Shown: positions 15,213 through 24,210, counted from the first letter of the stretch. The stretch: DNA of 64,000 bases from Firmicutes bacterium HGW-Firmicutes-16 (GCA_002841545.1 PGZZ01000006.1:124001-188000), one strand, 5' to 3'. Notes: a model not told the origin generated them from the letters alone. Numbers and translations: made by a program.

Positions 15213-15284
15213 TCGTTCTGTTTGTCGCGTATATCAGGGGGCGGGTGCAAGTGACTTCATTTCGTGCGGGTCTTTCGTAAGCGT

Positions 15285-15324
15285 CAAAAAAAACAACCGG
15301 AGAGGTTTGACCCGCTCCGGTTGT
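15285..15324 (-). terminator. Leftward terminator of a small antisense-orientation unit
   Basis: ACAACCGGAG (15293-15302) pairs perfectly with CTCCGGTTGT (15315-15324); on the minus strand it is followed by eight T residues. It sits downstream of the leftward promoter at 15546-15574. Confidence 0.88.
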
Positions 15325-15394
15325 ATATTACGAAGAAGTATAAATGACATTTACAGCGCCAATGCAAAGAAAATAAAGCGTTCGAAACTAATTA

Positions 15395-15451
15395 CTAAAA
15401 AAACTTAAAAATACTCGTTATACCCAAAATAATACTGATCATTACAACCAT
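15395..15451 (-). CDS. Possible 18-residue hydrophobic peptide
   Basis: Frame MVVMISIILGITSIFKFF on the minus strand, inside the transcript defined by the promoter at 15574 and terminator at 15285. The composition (membrane-spanning hydrophobic stretch, basic residue near the C-terminus) resembles very short type I toxin peptides, but the ribosome site is weak. The unit may instead be a noncoding RNA of about 250 nt. Confidence 0.3.
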   Translation of the reverse strand: MVVMISIILGITSIFKFF

Positions 15452-15545
15452 TACCAAATAGACCTAAGAAACATTAAATAAATTTAAATTGAAACTAAAA
15501 GCACTACTTATGTTAAATCAACACTGACGCTGTAAACGTACTGAT

Positions 15546-15574
15546 AAAATAGCACACGAGTTTCTAATTGTCAA
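15546..15574 (-). promoter_or_regulatory. Consensus-like leftward promoter
   Basis: On the minus strand, TTGACA (complement of 15569-15574), 17-base spacer, TATTTT (complement of 15546-15551). A consensus -35 with ideal spacing, pointing into a 250-base stretch that ends at a strong terminator. Confidence 0.75.
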
Positions 15575-15846
15575 CAAAAAAATAATGTGTGTTACAATTT
15601 CAAGCTATACGATTACGAAGCTGTTGTTATTAGGCCTCTTATCAACGCGGCAGCAGACAGGTAACAGGGATTAAATGGATAATTGATCGGATTATCAGTA
15701 GGTACTCCCAGCACATTTTTTTGGTGCGGGGCAGGGAAGGCGCGAGAGTTTGCTGCAAAAAATTGAAAAAAATTTCTGCGTTTCGTTACGCATTGGCCGA
15801 AAAGCAGTCAGAAAACCGGTGGAGTACCGCAAAGGAGACAGCGAAA

Positions 15847-17184
15847 TTGATAGTAGAACAAAGGAAAATAGCGGACCTACGGCCGGCAGCCTACAATCCG
15901 CGCAAGGCCCTTCAGAGGGGCGACCCAGAATATGAGAAGATCGCCCGTAGCATTGAGCAATTCGGCTATGTAGACCCCATCATTATAAACAAGGACGGCA
16001 CCATTATAGGAGGCCACCAGCGCTGTACCGTACTCGGTGACCTTGGCTATGACGAGGTGGACGTCGTTGTTGTAGACCTAAGCAAAACGGACGAGAAGGC
16101 GCTGAACATTGCGCTCAATAAAATCTCCGGCGAATGGGACGAGGCAAAGCTCAAAGAGCTATTGCTTGACTTGGACGCTTCCGATTTCGATATAAGCATT
16201 ACCGGCTACACGCAAGACGATCTAAGCGATTTAATCTCAAAGCTCGATATTCCGACCGAGGCACACGATGACGGCTTCGACCCTGACGACATAGACCAGA
16301 CCGCGGAGCCGATAACTCACCGGGGCGACATATGGCAGCTCGGACGCCACCGCCTCATGTGCGGGGATAGCACAGACCGGGGCGACATGACAAAGCTCAT
16401 GGGGGCAGAGCAAGCCGACCTGATAATCACAGACCCGCCTTACAACGTGGATTATGAGAGCAAGGTCGAGAGCCTCCGGCAGGCGGGATTCAATACCGAG
16501 CGTGAGAATAGCCATATCGAAAACGACAAGATGGCTGACGGCGCTTTCTTTGAGTTCCTTCGCAGAGCCTACGGCAATATGGCAGAAGCCGCAAGAGCCG
16601 GAGCGGCAATATATGTTTTTCACGCAGACACAGAGACCGTCAATTTCAGAACGGCCATGAAAGCGGCCGGCTTCAAAATTGCCGAGTGCCTGATTTGGGA
16701 AAAGAACGCTTTCGTCATGGGCCGGCAAGACTACCATTGGAGACATGAACCCATCTTATACGGATGGAAAGAGGGAGCCGGCCATTACTTCATTAAGGAC
16801 CGAACACAGGATACCGTCATGCTCGAGGATGACATCGACTTCGAAAGCATGAAGAAGGCGGAAATAATCGCCTGGATTGAACAGCGAACCCGCGACAACA
16901 AGGACCTTACCACGGTTCTGTTTGAAAACAAGCCCCATAAAAGCGATCTTCACCCGACTATGAAACCTATAGAGCTAATCGGCCGCCTGATGCTAAACAG
17001 CAGCAAACCCGGCTGGATTGTTCTGGATTCTTTCATGGGAAGTGGCAGCACCATCATGGCAGCAGAGCAACTCGGTCGCACGGTCTACGGTATGGAAATG
17101 GACGAAAAGTTTTGTGATGTCATAATAAAGCGCTGGGAGGAGTTCACCGGACAAAGGGCCGTGAGATTATTTCAGGGGGAGTGA
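15847..17184 (+). CDS. ParB-like domain fused to DNA methyltransferase
   Basis: About 445 residues from TTG 15847 (AAAGGAG 9 bases upstream); the longer GTG reading adds a basic, unconserved tail. The N-terminus is a ParB/Srx-type nuclease fold (LRPAAYNPRK.., IIGGHQRCTVLGDLGYDEVDVVVVD). The C-terminal two-thirds is an N6-adenine/N4-cytosine methyltransferase with DLIITDPPYNVDY (catalytic DPPY) and the AdoMet site VLDSFMGSGSTIMAAEQLGR. Such fusions are common just upstream of phage terminases and probably protect phage DNA from restriction or mark packaging DNA. It overlaps terS by 4 bases. Confidence 0.9.
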   Translation: MIVEQRKIADLRPAAYNPRKALQRGDPEYEKIARSIEQFGYVDPIIINKDGTIIGGHQRCTVLGDLGYDEVDVVVVDLSKTDEKALNIALNKISGEWDEAKLKELLLDLDASDFDISITGYTQDDLSDLISKLDIPTEAHDDGFDPDDIDQTAEPITHRGDIWQLGRHRLMCGDSTDRGDMTKLMGAEQADLIITDPPYNVDYESKVESLRQAGFNTERENSHIENDKMADGAFFEFLRRAYGNMAEAARAGAAIYVFHADTETVNFRTAMKAAGFKIAECLIWEKNAFVMGRQDYHWRHEPILYGWKEGAGHYFIKDRTQDTVMLEDDIDFESMKKAEIIAWIEQRTRDNKDLTTVLFENKPHKSDLHPTMKPIELIGRLMLNSSKPGWIVLDSFMGSGSTIMAAEQLGRTVYGMEMDEKFCDVIIKRWEEFTGQRAVRLFQGE

Positions 17185-17792
17185 GTGTGTCTAGCCCGAC
17201 CACACCAGCGCTACAGGGGGATTTATATTTGGATGAAAACAATAATGTTAAGCACGCGGGGAACTCACTCTATAAAGTTGATGTAGTAGCTCAGCTTTTC
17301 GGAGTAAGCGTTCGCCGAATCCAACAGCTAACACAAGAACAAGTTATAAAAACGGTTAGAGACCCGAACGGCGGCGGCCGCAAGTACGACCTGGTGCCGA
17401 CGATTCAAGCTTACATAAAATTTCTCTCCGACAAAGCATATGGCAAAGCCCACTCCGACCAGGAATCCACGCTAAAGGAAGAAAAGCTCAAAGCAGAAAT
17501 TGCTCTAAAGCAGAGTCAGGGAGAGCTCCACAGAATTAAAACCGAAATAGCGGCCGGCAAGTATATAAGCGTGGAAGAGGCGCGGCTAGACTACGGCCAC
17601 TTTTTTGTTATCTTCAAAAAGTTTGCGCTTGCTATACCGAGTCGCATTGCCGGGCATCTGACGGGCTACATGGAGCCGGTCGCTGTTCGAGCGATAGAAA
17701 AAGATCTGGCGACAGAAATTAAAAACATTCTTCAGACCTTCGTCGTTGCCGGACAAGTTGGATCCGGAGACGGAGGCGACGACGGGACATGA
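17181..17792 (+). CDS. Terminase small subunit, Nu1-like
   Basis: About 203 residues from GTG. The winged-helix motif LYKVDVVAQLFGVSVRRIQQLTQEQVI..GGGRKYDLVPTIQAYI, then a long Lys/Glu-rich helix (LKEEKLKAEIALKQ) and a C-terminal helical assembly region match the lambda Nu1 type. It recognises the packaging site and hands it to the large subunit. Overlaps its neighbours by 4 bases on both sides, giving translational coupling with the methyltransferase and the large terminase. Confidence 0.88.
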   Translation: MSVSSPTTPALQGDLYLDENNNVKHAGNSLYKVDVVAQLFGVSVRRIQQLTQEQVIKTVRDPNGGGRKYDLVPTIQAYIKFLSDKAYGKAHSDQESTLKEEKLKAEIALKQSQGELHRIKTEIAAGKYISVEEARLDYGHFFVIFKKFALAIPSRIAGHLTGYMEPVAVRAIEKDLATEIKNILQTFVVAGQVGSGDGGDDGT

Positions 17793-19624
17793 AAAAATTT
17801 GTATTCCGCAAGTACAAGCTAAAAGCCTATCAGCGTGACGCCTTGAGAGATTATCTCAAACCTCCAGAGGAAATCACCGTTTCGGAATGGGCAGAGCAGC
17901 ACCGAATATTAGATGGTCGCTCCTCGGCCATGCCGGGGCCTTGGCGCAATAACGTGACGCCATATCTTACGGACATCATGGACGAGTTCAACAACTACGA
18001 AACAGAGGAAATTGTCTTCTGCAAGCCGACGCAGGTAGGCGGTACCGAGGCAATGCAAAACATGCTGGGTTGGATAATAGCCCAGGACCCCGGGCCGACG
18101 CTAATCGTTTACCCGACCGATACCCTGGCCGAGAGCACCAGCGACAATCGCCTACAGCCGATGATTCTCGCGGCGCCGGATTTGGCCGGGAAATACGACG
18201 ACCACGGCAGCTCGAAATTGGAGCTTCAGTTCGACGGCATGTATGCCAGCCTGGCCGGATCCAACAGCCCGAGCAACCTTGCATCAAAGCCGATTAGATA
18301 TCTTTTCATGGATGAGGTCGACAAGTACCCCAACGCATCGAAGAAAGAGGCGGACCCGATCAGCCTCTCACGCGAGCGCACAAAGACCTTCCAAAACCGC
18401 AAGATTTATCAGTGCAGTACGCCCACTCTTCGCACCGGAGCAATCTGGAAGGCGAAAGAGTCCGCGGACGTTGAGAAACATTATTTTATACCGTGTCCTC
18501 ATTGCGGCCAATATATTGAATTGAAATTCTCACAAATAAAATGGCCCGGAAAAGAGGACGGACTCAGCGCAGCGGACAGGGCAGAGTTTGCGGTCTACGT
18601 TTGCCAAGAGTGCGCCTGCGTAGTATCAGATGCCGAAAAGAACCTGGCTCTACAGAGCGGACAATGGCGAGCCGTTAGGGAACCGGCCGCGAATAAAAAG
18701 GTTGTGGCCTTCTGGCTTAATACACTTTATTCGCCGTTTGTCAGATTTTCCGAAATAGCAAAAGAGTTCATGCGATCCAAAGATGACCCGGAGCTCTTAC
18801 ATAACTTTTCAAATTCATGGCTGGCCGAGCCTTGGGAAGATTCGAAACTTAAGACCAACTCTGACCTTGTACTTGAGCGCCAGACGGACATCGAGGCTTA
18901 TATATTGCCCGATTGGACGAAGCTGCTGACCGGCGGTGTCGATGTACAAGAGAATTGCTTATATTGGACCATTCGAGCATGGGGCGATTATCTGACAAGC
19001 CAAAACATTGCACACGGTCAAGCGTACAGTTTCGCCGAAATCGTAAAAGTAATGAACCTTGAGTTCAAAAAGGTCAACGGCGATGGCGTATTTGTAAACC
19101 TTGCTCTCGTCGACTCAGGCGACCAGACCGACGAGGTATATGAGTTTTGTGCTATTAATTCAGAATGGGCGCTGCCCTGCAAAGGTGTTAGCAACGGCTT
19201 AAGTCATTACCGGCTTAGCTCGGTAAACAAGCCGGGCTCGAAAGCCTTCGGTATGAACCTCGTTCTTGTTGACGGCGGAAAGTACAAAGACATGATCGCG
19301 TCCCGAATGCGGAAGCCGAACGGCAAAGGCGCATGGATGGTTCACAAAGATTGCGACCAGGATTACGCAGAACAAGTCACGGCCGAGCACAAGGTCACTG
19401 AGCGAGCGGGCGGGCGCGAAACCCAGTCGTGGAAGCTGAAGACGAGCCACGCGGCGAATCACTATCTAGACGCCGAGGTTTACAGTATGGCGGCCGCCGA
19501 CATTTTAGGCGTCCGAAACTTATTCCTTCAGAACATTGTCGACGAAGAGCCGGCACCCGAACCTCCGGCGAAGCAAAGCACCCCGGAGGAAAACTGGATT
19601 AAGCAAAACGAAAACTGGATTTAA
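17789..19624 (+). CDS. Terminase large subunit, GpA family
   Basis: 611 residues, the packaging motor and nuclease. ITVSEWAEQHRIL..PGPWRN and EEIVFCKPTQVGGTEA (P-loop region), LFMDEVDKYP (Walker B), IYQCSTPT (coupling motif) and a CxxC zinc pair (CPHCGQ..CQECAC) are those of PF05876 (lambda GpA type). The nuclease half includes LTGGVDVQ and ALVDSGDQTDEV. Pairs with the Nu1-like small subunit, so a cos-type packaging mechanism is likely. Confidence 0.95.
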   Translation: MKKFVFRKYKLKAYQRDALRDYLKPPEEITVSEWAEQHRILDGRSSAMPGPWRNNVTPYLTDIMDEFNNYETEEIVFCKPTQVGGTEAMQNMLGWIIAQDPGPTLIVYPTDTLAESTSDNRLQPMILAAPDLAGKYDDHGSSKLELQFDGMYASLAGSNSPSNLASKPIRYLFMDEVDKYPNASKKEADPISLSRERTKTFQNRKIYQCSTPTLRTGAIWKAKESADVEKHYFIPCPHCGQYIELKFSQIKWPGKEDGLSAADRAEFAVYVCQECACVVSDAEKNLALQSGQWRAVREPAANKKVVAFWLNTLYSPFVRFSEIAKEFMRSKDDPELLHNFSNSWLAEPWEDSKLKTNSDLVLERQTDIEAYILPDWTKLLTGGVDVQENCLYWTIRAWGDYLTSQNIAHGQAYSFAEIVKVMNLEFKKVNGDGVFVNLALVDSGDQTDEVYEFCAINSEWALPCKGVSNGLSHYRLSSVNKPGSKAFGMNLVLVDGGKYKDMIASRMRKPNGKGAWMVHKDCDQDYAEQVTAEHKVTERAGGRETQSWKLKTSHAANHYLDAEVYSMAAADILGVRNLFLQNIVDEEPAPEPPAKQSTPEENWIKQNENWI

Positions 19625-19636
19625 GGAGGAAGGACA

Positions 19637-19870
19637 ATGGCATCAGCACCGGAGAACTTCACCCCGGCCGAAATGTTGGCCGAGGTAAAAAAAGCCATAT
19701 ATACCGTCCTAGTTGGCGGGCAATCATACAGCATCGGGTCGCGCTCAATGACCCGCGCCGATCTTTCTCTGCTAAAGAGCATGCGCGACGATCTGGAGGC
19801 CCAAGTTGCAACCGGAGCAAATACCGGGCTTATGGATAACACCTTCGTCGTAGTTTTTGAAGGGAGATAG
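19637..19870 (+). CDS. gpW/DUF6148-like head-tail joining protein
   Basis: 77 residues; ..VGGQSYSIGSRSMTRADLSLLKSMRDDLE.. is the gpW/DUF6148 pattern (beta hairpin then helices). In lambda gpW is the small connector protein added after packaging. It lies between large terminase and portal, exactly where lambda gpW is, with AAGGAGGAAGG before its ATG. Confidence 0.82.
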   Translation: MASAPENFTPAEMLAEVKKAIYTVLVGGQSYSIGSRSMTRADLSLLKSMRDDLEAQVATGANTGLMDNTFVVVFEGR

Positions 19871-19872
19871 AC

Positions 19873-21396
19873 ATGGGGTTCTTAGACAATATCATCGGAG
19901 CGTTTTCGCCTCGGGCCGCTTGCGAGCGTGAGGCTTGGCGTCACCAACTCGACGAGCTAAGACACTACGACGCCGGCAGCTACGGACGGAGCAATGCCAA
20001 CTGGTACATGTTCAACGAGAGCGCCGAGATTACCGATCGTTATAACCGCGATACCATCAGAGCCCGTGCCCGGGACTTGGAACGCAACAGCGATATTGCA
20101 CAGTCGGTTATTAGAGCTTACCGCCGCAACGTTATCGGAAAGGGATTCACCCTTCAGGCGAAGACCGCAAAACCTGAACTCAACAAGCAAATTGAGAAGG
20201 TTTGGAAAACCTGGTGCAAAGCCCAGAACTGCGACGTCACCGGAACACAGAGCTTCAACCAAATGTGCGGAATGGCCGTAAACAGAAAAAAGGTCGACGG
20301 CGGAATTCTTTTCATTAAGCGTTACACCAACGAAGGCATTATGCCTTTTCAGCTGCAGGCGATAGAGGTCGACGAGCTGGACATCACACAGACGTCACCG
20401 AAGAAAGCCGGAAACAAAGTCGTCGGCGGTATAGAGTACAACGGCTACAACATGGCCATCGGCTACTACATAAAGCAATATGACATCGAAGGCTTTCAGA
20501 CGAACGTTCCCGTTTACGTACAAGCTAAAGATGTCATTTTCTATTACACCAAAAATCGCCCATCCCAGATTCGTGAAATAAGCGACCTTGCTCCAACCAT
20601 TACAAGAATCCGCGATATTAACGAGTTCGTAACGGCCGTCAGCGTCAAGGAACGAATCGCCGCGTGCTTAGCGGTCTTCGTTAAAAAGGCCCTACCAACG
20701 GCAGGCCTCGGACGCGGATCAACAGTCACGAACGGAGCAGGGCAGGTCGACTATGCTGGCAAGAGCCTCACGCCAGGCATGATAAAAGAGATGGGCCCCG
20801 GCGATGAGATCCAGGTAGTAGACCCCAAGGCCGCTGCCACCGACGCGACAGGTTTTTTGAAATTGCAGTACGGCTTAATCGGTGCCGGCCAGGGCCTTAG
20901 CTACGAGGCGACCAGCCGCGACATGAGCCAGACCAACTATGCAAGCGCCCGCCAGGGCAGCATCGAAGATGAATGCACATTTTCGGAAGAAATAGAGCTC
21001 CTCCAGGAGCGCTTAATGTCTGAGGTTTATGAGACATTTATCATTTCAGGTTATCTCGCCGGCGTATTCAATATGCCCGGCTTTTGGGATAAAAAGGCCG
21101 AGTACTTGGAGCACGAATGGGTCAGCGCTCCGAAGAAATGGATTGACCCCGCCAAAGAGAGCAACGCAAACAAGACGGCTCTCGCAACCGGCCAAAAGAC
21201 ATTCAAGCAGATTGCTGCCGAGAACGGTAAGGACTGGAAAACACAGGTCGATGACATGGCCGAGGTTCTCGCTTACGGCAAAGAAAAAGGCATTGAGATG
21301 GGAGGTGTAATTTTTGGACAAGCACAAGAAGCAGACACAAGCGAACCCAGCGAGCAGGGGACAACCGGGGGAGGCGGCGACGGAGATAAAGAATAA
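19873..21396 (+). CDS. Portal protein, lambda family
   Basis: 507 residues; PF05136-type portal. YDAGSYGRSNANWYMFN near the start, RARARDLERNSDIAQSVIRAYRRNVIG, VDELD and the late helical part with GQGLSYEATSRDMSQTNYASARQGSIEDE (wing/stem) are characteristic. It forms the dodecameric ring at the capsid vertex and anchors terminase. Its 3' end overlaps the protease gene by 83 bases in another frame, a strong coupling arrangement. Confidence 0.95.
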   Translation: MGFLDNIIGAFSPRAACEREAWRHQLDELRHYDAGSYGRSNANWYMFNESAEITDRYNRDTIRARARDLERNSDIAQSVIRAYRRNVIGKGFTLQAKTAKPELNKQIEKVWKTWCKAQNCDVTGTQSFNQMCGMAVNRKKVDGGILFIKRYTNEGIMPFQLQAIEVDELDITQTSPKKAGNKVVGGIEYNGYNMAIGYYIKQYDIEGFQTNVPVYVQAKDVIFYYTKNRPSQIREISDLAPTITRIRDINEFVTAVSVKERIAACLAVFVKKALPTAGLGRGSTVTNGAGQVDYAGKSLTPGMIKEMGPGDEIQVVDPKAAATDATGFLKLQYGLIGAGQGLSYEATSRDMSQTNYASARQGSIEDECTFSEEIELLQERLMSEVYETFIISGYLAGVFNMPGFWDKKAEYLEHEWVSAPKKWIDPAKESNANKTALATGQKTFKQIAAENGKDWKTQVDDMAEVLAYGKEKGIEMGGVIFGQAQEADTSEPSEQGTTGGGGDGDKE

Positions 21397-21982
21397 AAAC
21401 ATCGGCATTCGAAGTCTCGGAGCCGTGGGCATACGAGCCGTTGAGGGCGAGGGAAACGAGCGCAAGTTCATCCTCAGTTATTCGAGCGAGGAACCATACG
21501 AACGATGGTTCGGACCGGAAATATTAGACCACAGCGACGGGGCCGTCGATCTCACAAGACTGAATGAGATCGGCGTTCTTCTTTTCAACCACGATACGGA
21601 TCAGGTCGTCGGGAAAATCCTGCGCGCTTGGATTGAGGACCGACGCGGAAACGCAGAGGTTGAGTTCGACACGGACGAGGAGGCGGAAAAAATTCGGCAG
21701 AAGGTCGCAAGCGGGACGCTGAAGGGCGTTTCGGTTAGATATACGGTCAGCAGCTTTGAAGACATATCCGCAAACAAGACTTCGACGGACGGATTCATCG
21801 GCCCCTGTTCGATAGCCAGAAAGTGGACACCCCTCGAAATTAGCATCGTATCAGTTCCCGCAGACCCAACCGTCGGAGTTGGACGTGAATTCGCCATCGA
21901 CGGAAACCCAGCCAATACTGAACCCCCGCACTCCCTCAGCACTTACGAACGCCAGCTCGCCATCAACAAAAATTATTTGTAA
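21314..21982 (+). CDS. Prohead protease (HK97 type)
   Basis: 222 residues from a TTG start inside the portal gene. The core FILSYSSEEPYERW..LLFNHDTDQVVGKI, GVSVRYTV and WTPLEISIVSVPADPTVGVGR is the herpes/HK97 prohead protease fold (S78/U35), with His in FNHD and Ser in VSVRY as probable catalytic residues. It trims scaffold and capsid protein during head maturation. The basic, Gln-rich first 30 residues overlap the portal gene, so the true start could be a little later. Confidence 0.88.
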   Translation: MDKHKKQTQANPASRGQPGEAATEIKNKNIGIRSLGAVGIRAVEGEGNERKFILSYSSEEPYERWFGPEILDHSDGAVDLTRLNEIGVLLFNHDTDQVVGKILRAWIEDRRGNAEVEFDTDEEAEKIRQKVASGTLKGVSVRYTVSSFEDISANKTSTDGFIGPCSIARKWTPLEISIVSVPADPTVGVGREFAIDGNPANTEPPHSLSTYERQLAINKNYL

Positions 21983-21998
21983 TCAGGAGGACAACAAA

Positions 21999-23486
21999 AT
22001 GACTTTAAAAGATAAGCTGCAGGCAGCCCTTAAGCGCCAGCAGGAAATCGTTGACACAGCGAAAAACGGAAATCGCGACCTTAACGATTCGGAAACCCGC
22101 GAGTTCGATACCCTTCAGAGCAGCATCGATGAAATCAAAGGACAGATCAGCGCCGAGGAAAAAGGCGCAGGGGATGATGATGCAGTACAGAGAGGCATCA
22201 CCGCAGAGCGTCAGCGTGTTTCGGAGATAACCAGTCTCTGCCGCGAATTCGGCATTGACGACGCAACGTATATCAAGGACGGAATAAGCGTCGACAAAAC
22301 CCGCGCTGCCGTTCTGGATGAGCTCAAGAAAAAGAGTGGCCCCCTTAACATCCGCCTCGTGCCGAATGATGGCGACCCCTTCCGCGCCGCCGCGGCTGAC
22401 GCCCTGCTCATGAGAGCGGGAGTAAGCGTCGACAAGCCCACAGAGGGCGCTAATGGTATCCGCGGTATGAGCCTACGCGATATCGCAATCGAGTGCATGG
22501 TTCGCGAGGGCCGCAGCGCAAACGAGCTACTCCGCATGGACAAAAACGAGCTCTACGGCGAATTGAGCCGTCAGTTCTACAACCCGAGCGCAGCCTTCCC
22601 CGCTATCCTGGACGCGGCCATCAAGAAGAACATCGTCACTGCATACAACTCCGTGCCGACCACTTTCGAGGCATGGACAAGCAAGGGCAGCGTGACAGAT
22701 TTCAAAACAACCCCCGACCACAGCTATCTCATTGGCGGTGCAGGCGACTTCCTGCTTGTACCTGAAAACGGAGAGATTAAGCATGACACACCCAGAACAG
22801 AGCTTCTGCCTCAGCGCAAGATTGACACCTACGGCCGCCAGTTCAGCATGAGCCGCCAGGCGTTCATAAATGACGATATCGGCTTCTTGACGAACATGCC
22901 GAGCCTATATGCGGCAAGCGCTAAAAAGACGATCAACAAGCAGGTTTATAAAATCCTTGTTAACAACCCCGCAATCTACGACGGCGCGAACCTTTTCGCT
23001 ACCGCGCACAAGAACATCATCGGCACCGGCGCCGCACCTTCGAGCGCGACAATCCAGGCAATCATCCTTCAGATGCAGAAGCAGCTGGATCCGTTCGGAG
23101 ACGCCATCATCATCAAACCTACATACCTGGTTGTGCCGGTTGGATATGGCTTCGTGATCTCGACCATCCTCCGTAGCCCCACAATAAACACCGCTGACAA
23201 TACCCAGAGCGTCAACCCGCTTTATGGGGCTGCAATTCAGGTAATCGAGGATCCAACCATCAACGCCCTCGCCGGAACCAGCGCCGCGCCTTGGTTCATG
23301 GTTGGCGACAAGACCAGCGCAAAGAGCATTCAGGTCGACTATTTGAACGGACAGGAGACCCCGACCATTCGCCGCAGCGAGCAGGCAGGACAGCTCGGCT
23401 TCGTATGGGACATCTTCCTCGACTGGGGCGTGACCGTTGTCGATTATCGCGGCATCGCAAAGAACCCCGGCGTCGTAATATCCTAA
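21999..23486 (+). CDS. Major capsid protein with N-terminal scaffolding region
   Basis: 495 residues from the ATG after AGGAGG. The first ~110 residues are a coiled-coil delta/scaffold domain (LKDKLQAALKRQQEIVDTAKNG..) removed by the protease. Then comes the HK97 fold, with RQFSMSRQAFINDDIGF, YGAAIQVIEDP and a C-terminal GFVWDIFLDWGVTVVDYRGIAKNPG typical of the large HK97-like capsid proteins paired with DUF2190 proteins. An in-frame upstream ATG inside the protease gene is rejected for lack of a ribosome site. Confidence 0.93.
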   Translation: MTLKDKLQAALKRQQEIVDTAKNGNRDLNDSETREFDTLQSSIDEIKGQISAEEKGAGDDDAVQRGITAERQRVSEITSLCREFGIDDATYIKDGISVDKTRAAVLDELKKKSGPLNIRLVPNDGDPFRAAAADALLMRAGVSVDKPTEGANGIRGMSLRDIAIECMVREGRSANELLRMDKNELYGELSRQFYNPSAAFPAILDAAIKKNIVTAYNSVPTTFEAWTSKGSVTDFKTTPDHSYLIGGAGDFLLVPENGEIKHDTPRTELLPQRKIDTYGRQFSMSRQAFINDDIGFLTNMPSLYAASAKKTINKQVYKILVNNPAIYDGANLFATAHKNIIGTGAAPSSATIQAIILQMQKQLDPFGDAIIIKPTYLVVPVGYGFVISTILRSPTINTADNTQSVNPLYGAAIQVIEDPTINALAGTSAAPWFMVGDKTSAKSIQVDYLNGQETPTIRRSEQAGQLGFVWDIFLDWGVTVVDYRGIAKNPGVVIS

Positions 23487-23512
23487 TCTAACTTTAACAG
23501 GAGGACATAATC

Positions 23513-23842
23513 ATGAAAGCTAAATATTGGCAGAGAGGCGAAACCATCGATTACAAAAACGGCGGAGCAACAACCTTCACCGCCGGGTCGATCGTAAGCC
23601 TTACAACCCGCGTCGGCATCGCGGGCATGGACATTGCAGCCGGCGCCACCGGCACACTTCACATGGTCGGCGTGTTCGAGCTTGAGAAGGATTCCGCAGC
23701 TATTGCGCTTGGCGCCGCCGTTTATTACGACGCATCCGAGGATTGCTTCACCGCAACCGCAACCGATAACATCCCCGCAGGTTATGCGGTCGCCGCCGCT
23801 TTGGCTGGCGACACCGTATGTCTTGTGAAGCTACTCGGTTAG
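23513..23842 (+). CDS. DUF2190 capsid decoration protein
   Basis: 109 residues of mainly beta structure (YWQRGETIDYKNG.., AAVYYDASEDCFTATATDNIPAGYAVAAALAGDTV). This is DUF2190, which follows the capsid gene in many phages and stabilises the capsid lattice as a trimeric decoration. Strong AGGAGG ribosome site, as expected for a protein needed in hundreds of copies. Confidence 0.9.
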   Translation: MKAKYWQRGETIDYKNGGATTFTAGSIVSLTTRVGIAGMDIAAGATGTLHMVGVFELEKDSAAIALGAAVYYDASEDCFTATATDNIPAGYAVAAALAGDTVCLVKLLG

Positions 23843-23852
23843 GAGGAGCCAT

Positions 23853-24149
23853 ATGCCACGATTAATCGCTAAAAGTTCGGTTCTATATCAGAGCCGAATG
23901 TATTCACCGGGAGACCCTCTCCCGGCGAATGACCCGGTCATGCGGGACGCATGGCTCGAAGCCGGCACCGCCGTCTTAGCGGACGACACGGAGGAAGCCG
24001 CAGAGGGTAATGGAATGCCAGCGTTAGACAAGGATATGAAACTTGCCGCGCTGCAGCAGATCGCTGTGTCGTACGGCGTCGACGCTTCAAAAATGCAGAA
24101 AAAGGCTGACGTTATAGCCGCCATTCAGGCCGCAATCGTTAGCCAGTAA
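23853..24149 (+). CDS. Small head protein, unknown, with SAP/Rho-N-like C-terminus
   Basis: 98 residues. The first half (VLYQSRMYSPGDPLPANDPVMRDAWLEAGTAV) looks like a small beta domain. The end (LAALQQIAVSYGVDASKMQKKADVIAAIQAA) has the helix-extended-helix pattern of HeH/SAP/Rho-N domains, which bind nucleic acid in other proteins. It sits between capsid decoration and connector genes with AGGAGG upstream. Possibly a minor head or DNA-binding component; function unproven. Confidence 0.65.
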   Translation: MPRLIAKSSVLYQSRMYSPGDPLPANDPVMRDAWLEAGTAVLADDTEEAAEGNGMPALDKDMKLAALQQIAVSYGVDASKMQKKADVIAAIQAAIVSQ

Positions 24150-24158
24150 ACACACAAA

Positions 24159-24195
24159 GAGGAGCCTCCCCAATTAGGGCGGCTCCTCGCTTTTG
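24159..24195 (+). terminator. Hairpin between head and connector genes
   Basis: GAGGAGCC (24159-24166) pairs with GGCTCCTC (24181-24188), followed by GCTTTTGG. The T-run is short, so it probably gives partial termination and adjusts the ratio of capsid to tail genes. Confidence 0.7.
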
Positions 24196-24210
24196 GAACG
24201 GAGGCGCGGC

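Larger units (their letters stand above)
14467..15846. other. 1.4-kb region without large genes, before the late operon
   Basis: No long frame is credible here. It contains a series of hairpins (about 14523, 14733, 14936, 15171) spaced roughly 205-235 bases, the GTAAGTT..AACTTAC stem motif twice, G-rich GGGCG tracts after each hairpin, a Cys/Arg-rich peptide frame with its own terminator, an AT-rich block, and a leftward promoter-to-terminator unit (15574 to 15285). Just before the methyltransferase gene GGTACTCCCAGCAC and GTGCGGGG form a GC-rich inverted repeat around 15701-15730, a possible packaging (cos) element but with no direct proof. Confidence 0.6.

Noticed and set aside
15721-15846. 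N-terminal extension of the ParB-methyltransferase to GTG 15721
   Set aside because: The extra 42 residues are basic and unlike the family, overlap a possible hairpin/packaging region, and lack a ribosome site; TTG 15847 has AAAGGAG at good distance.
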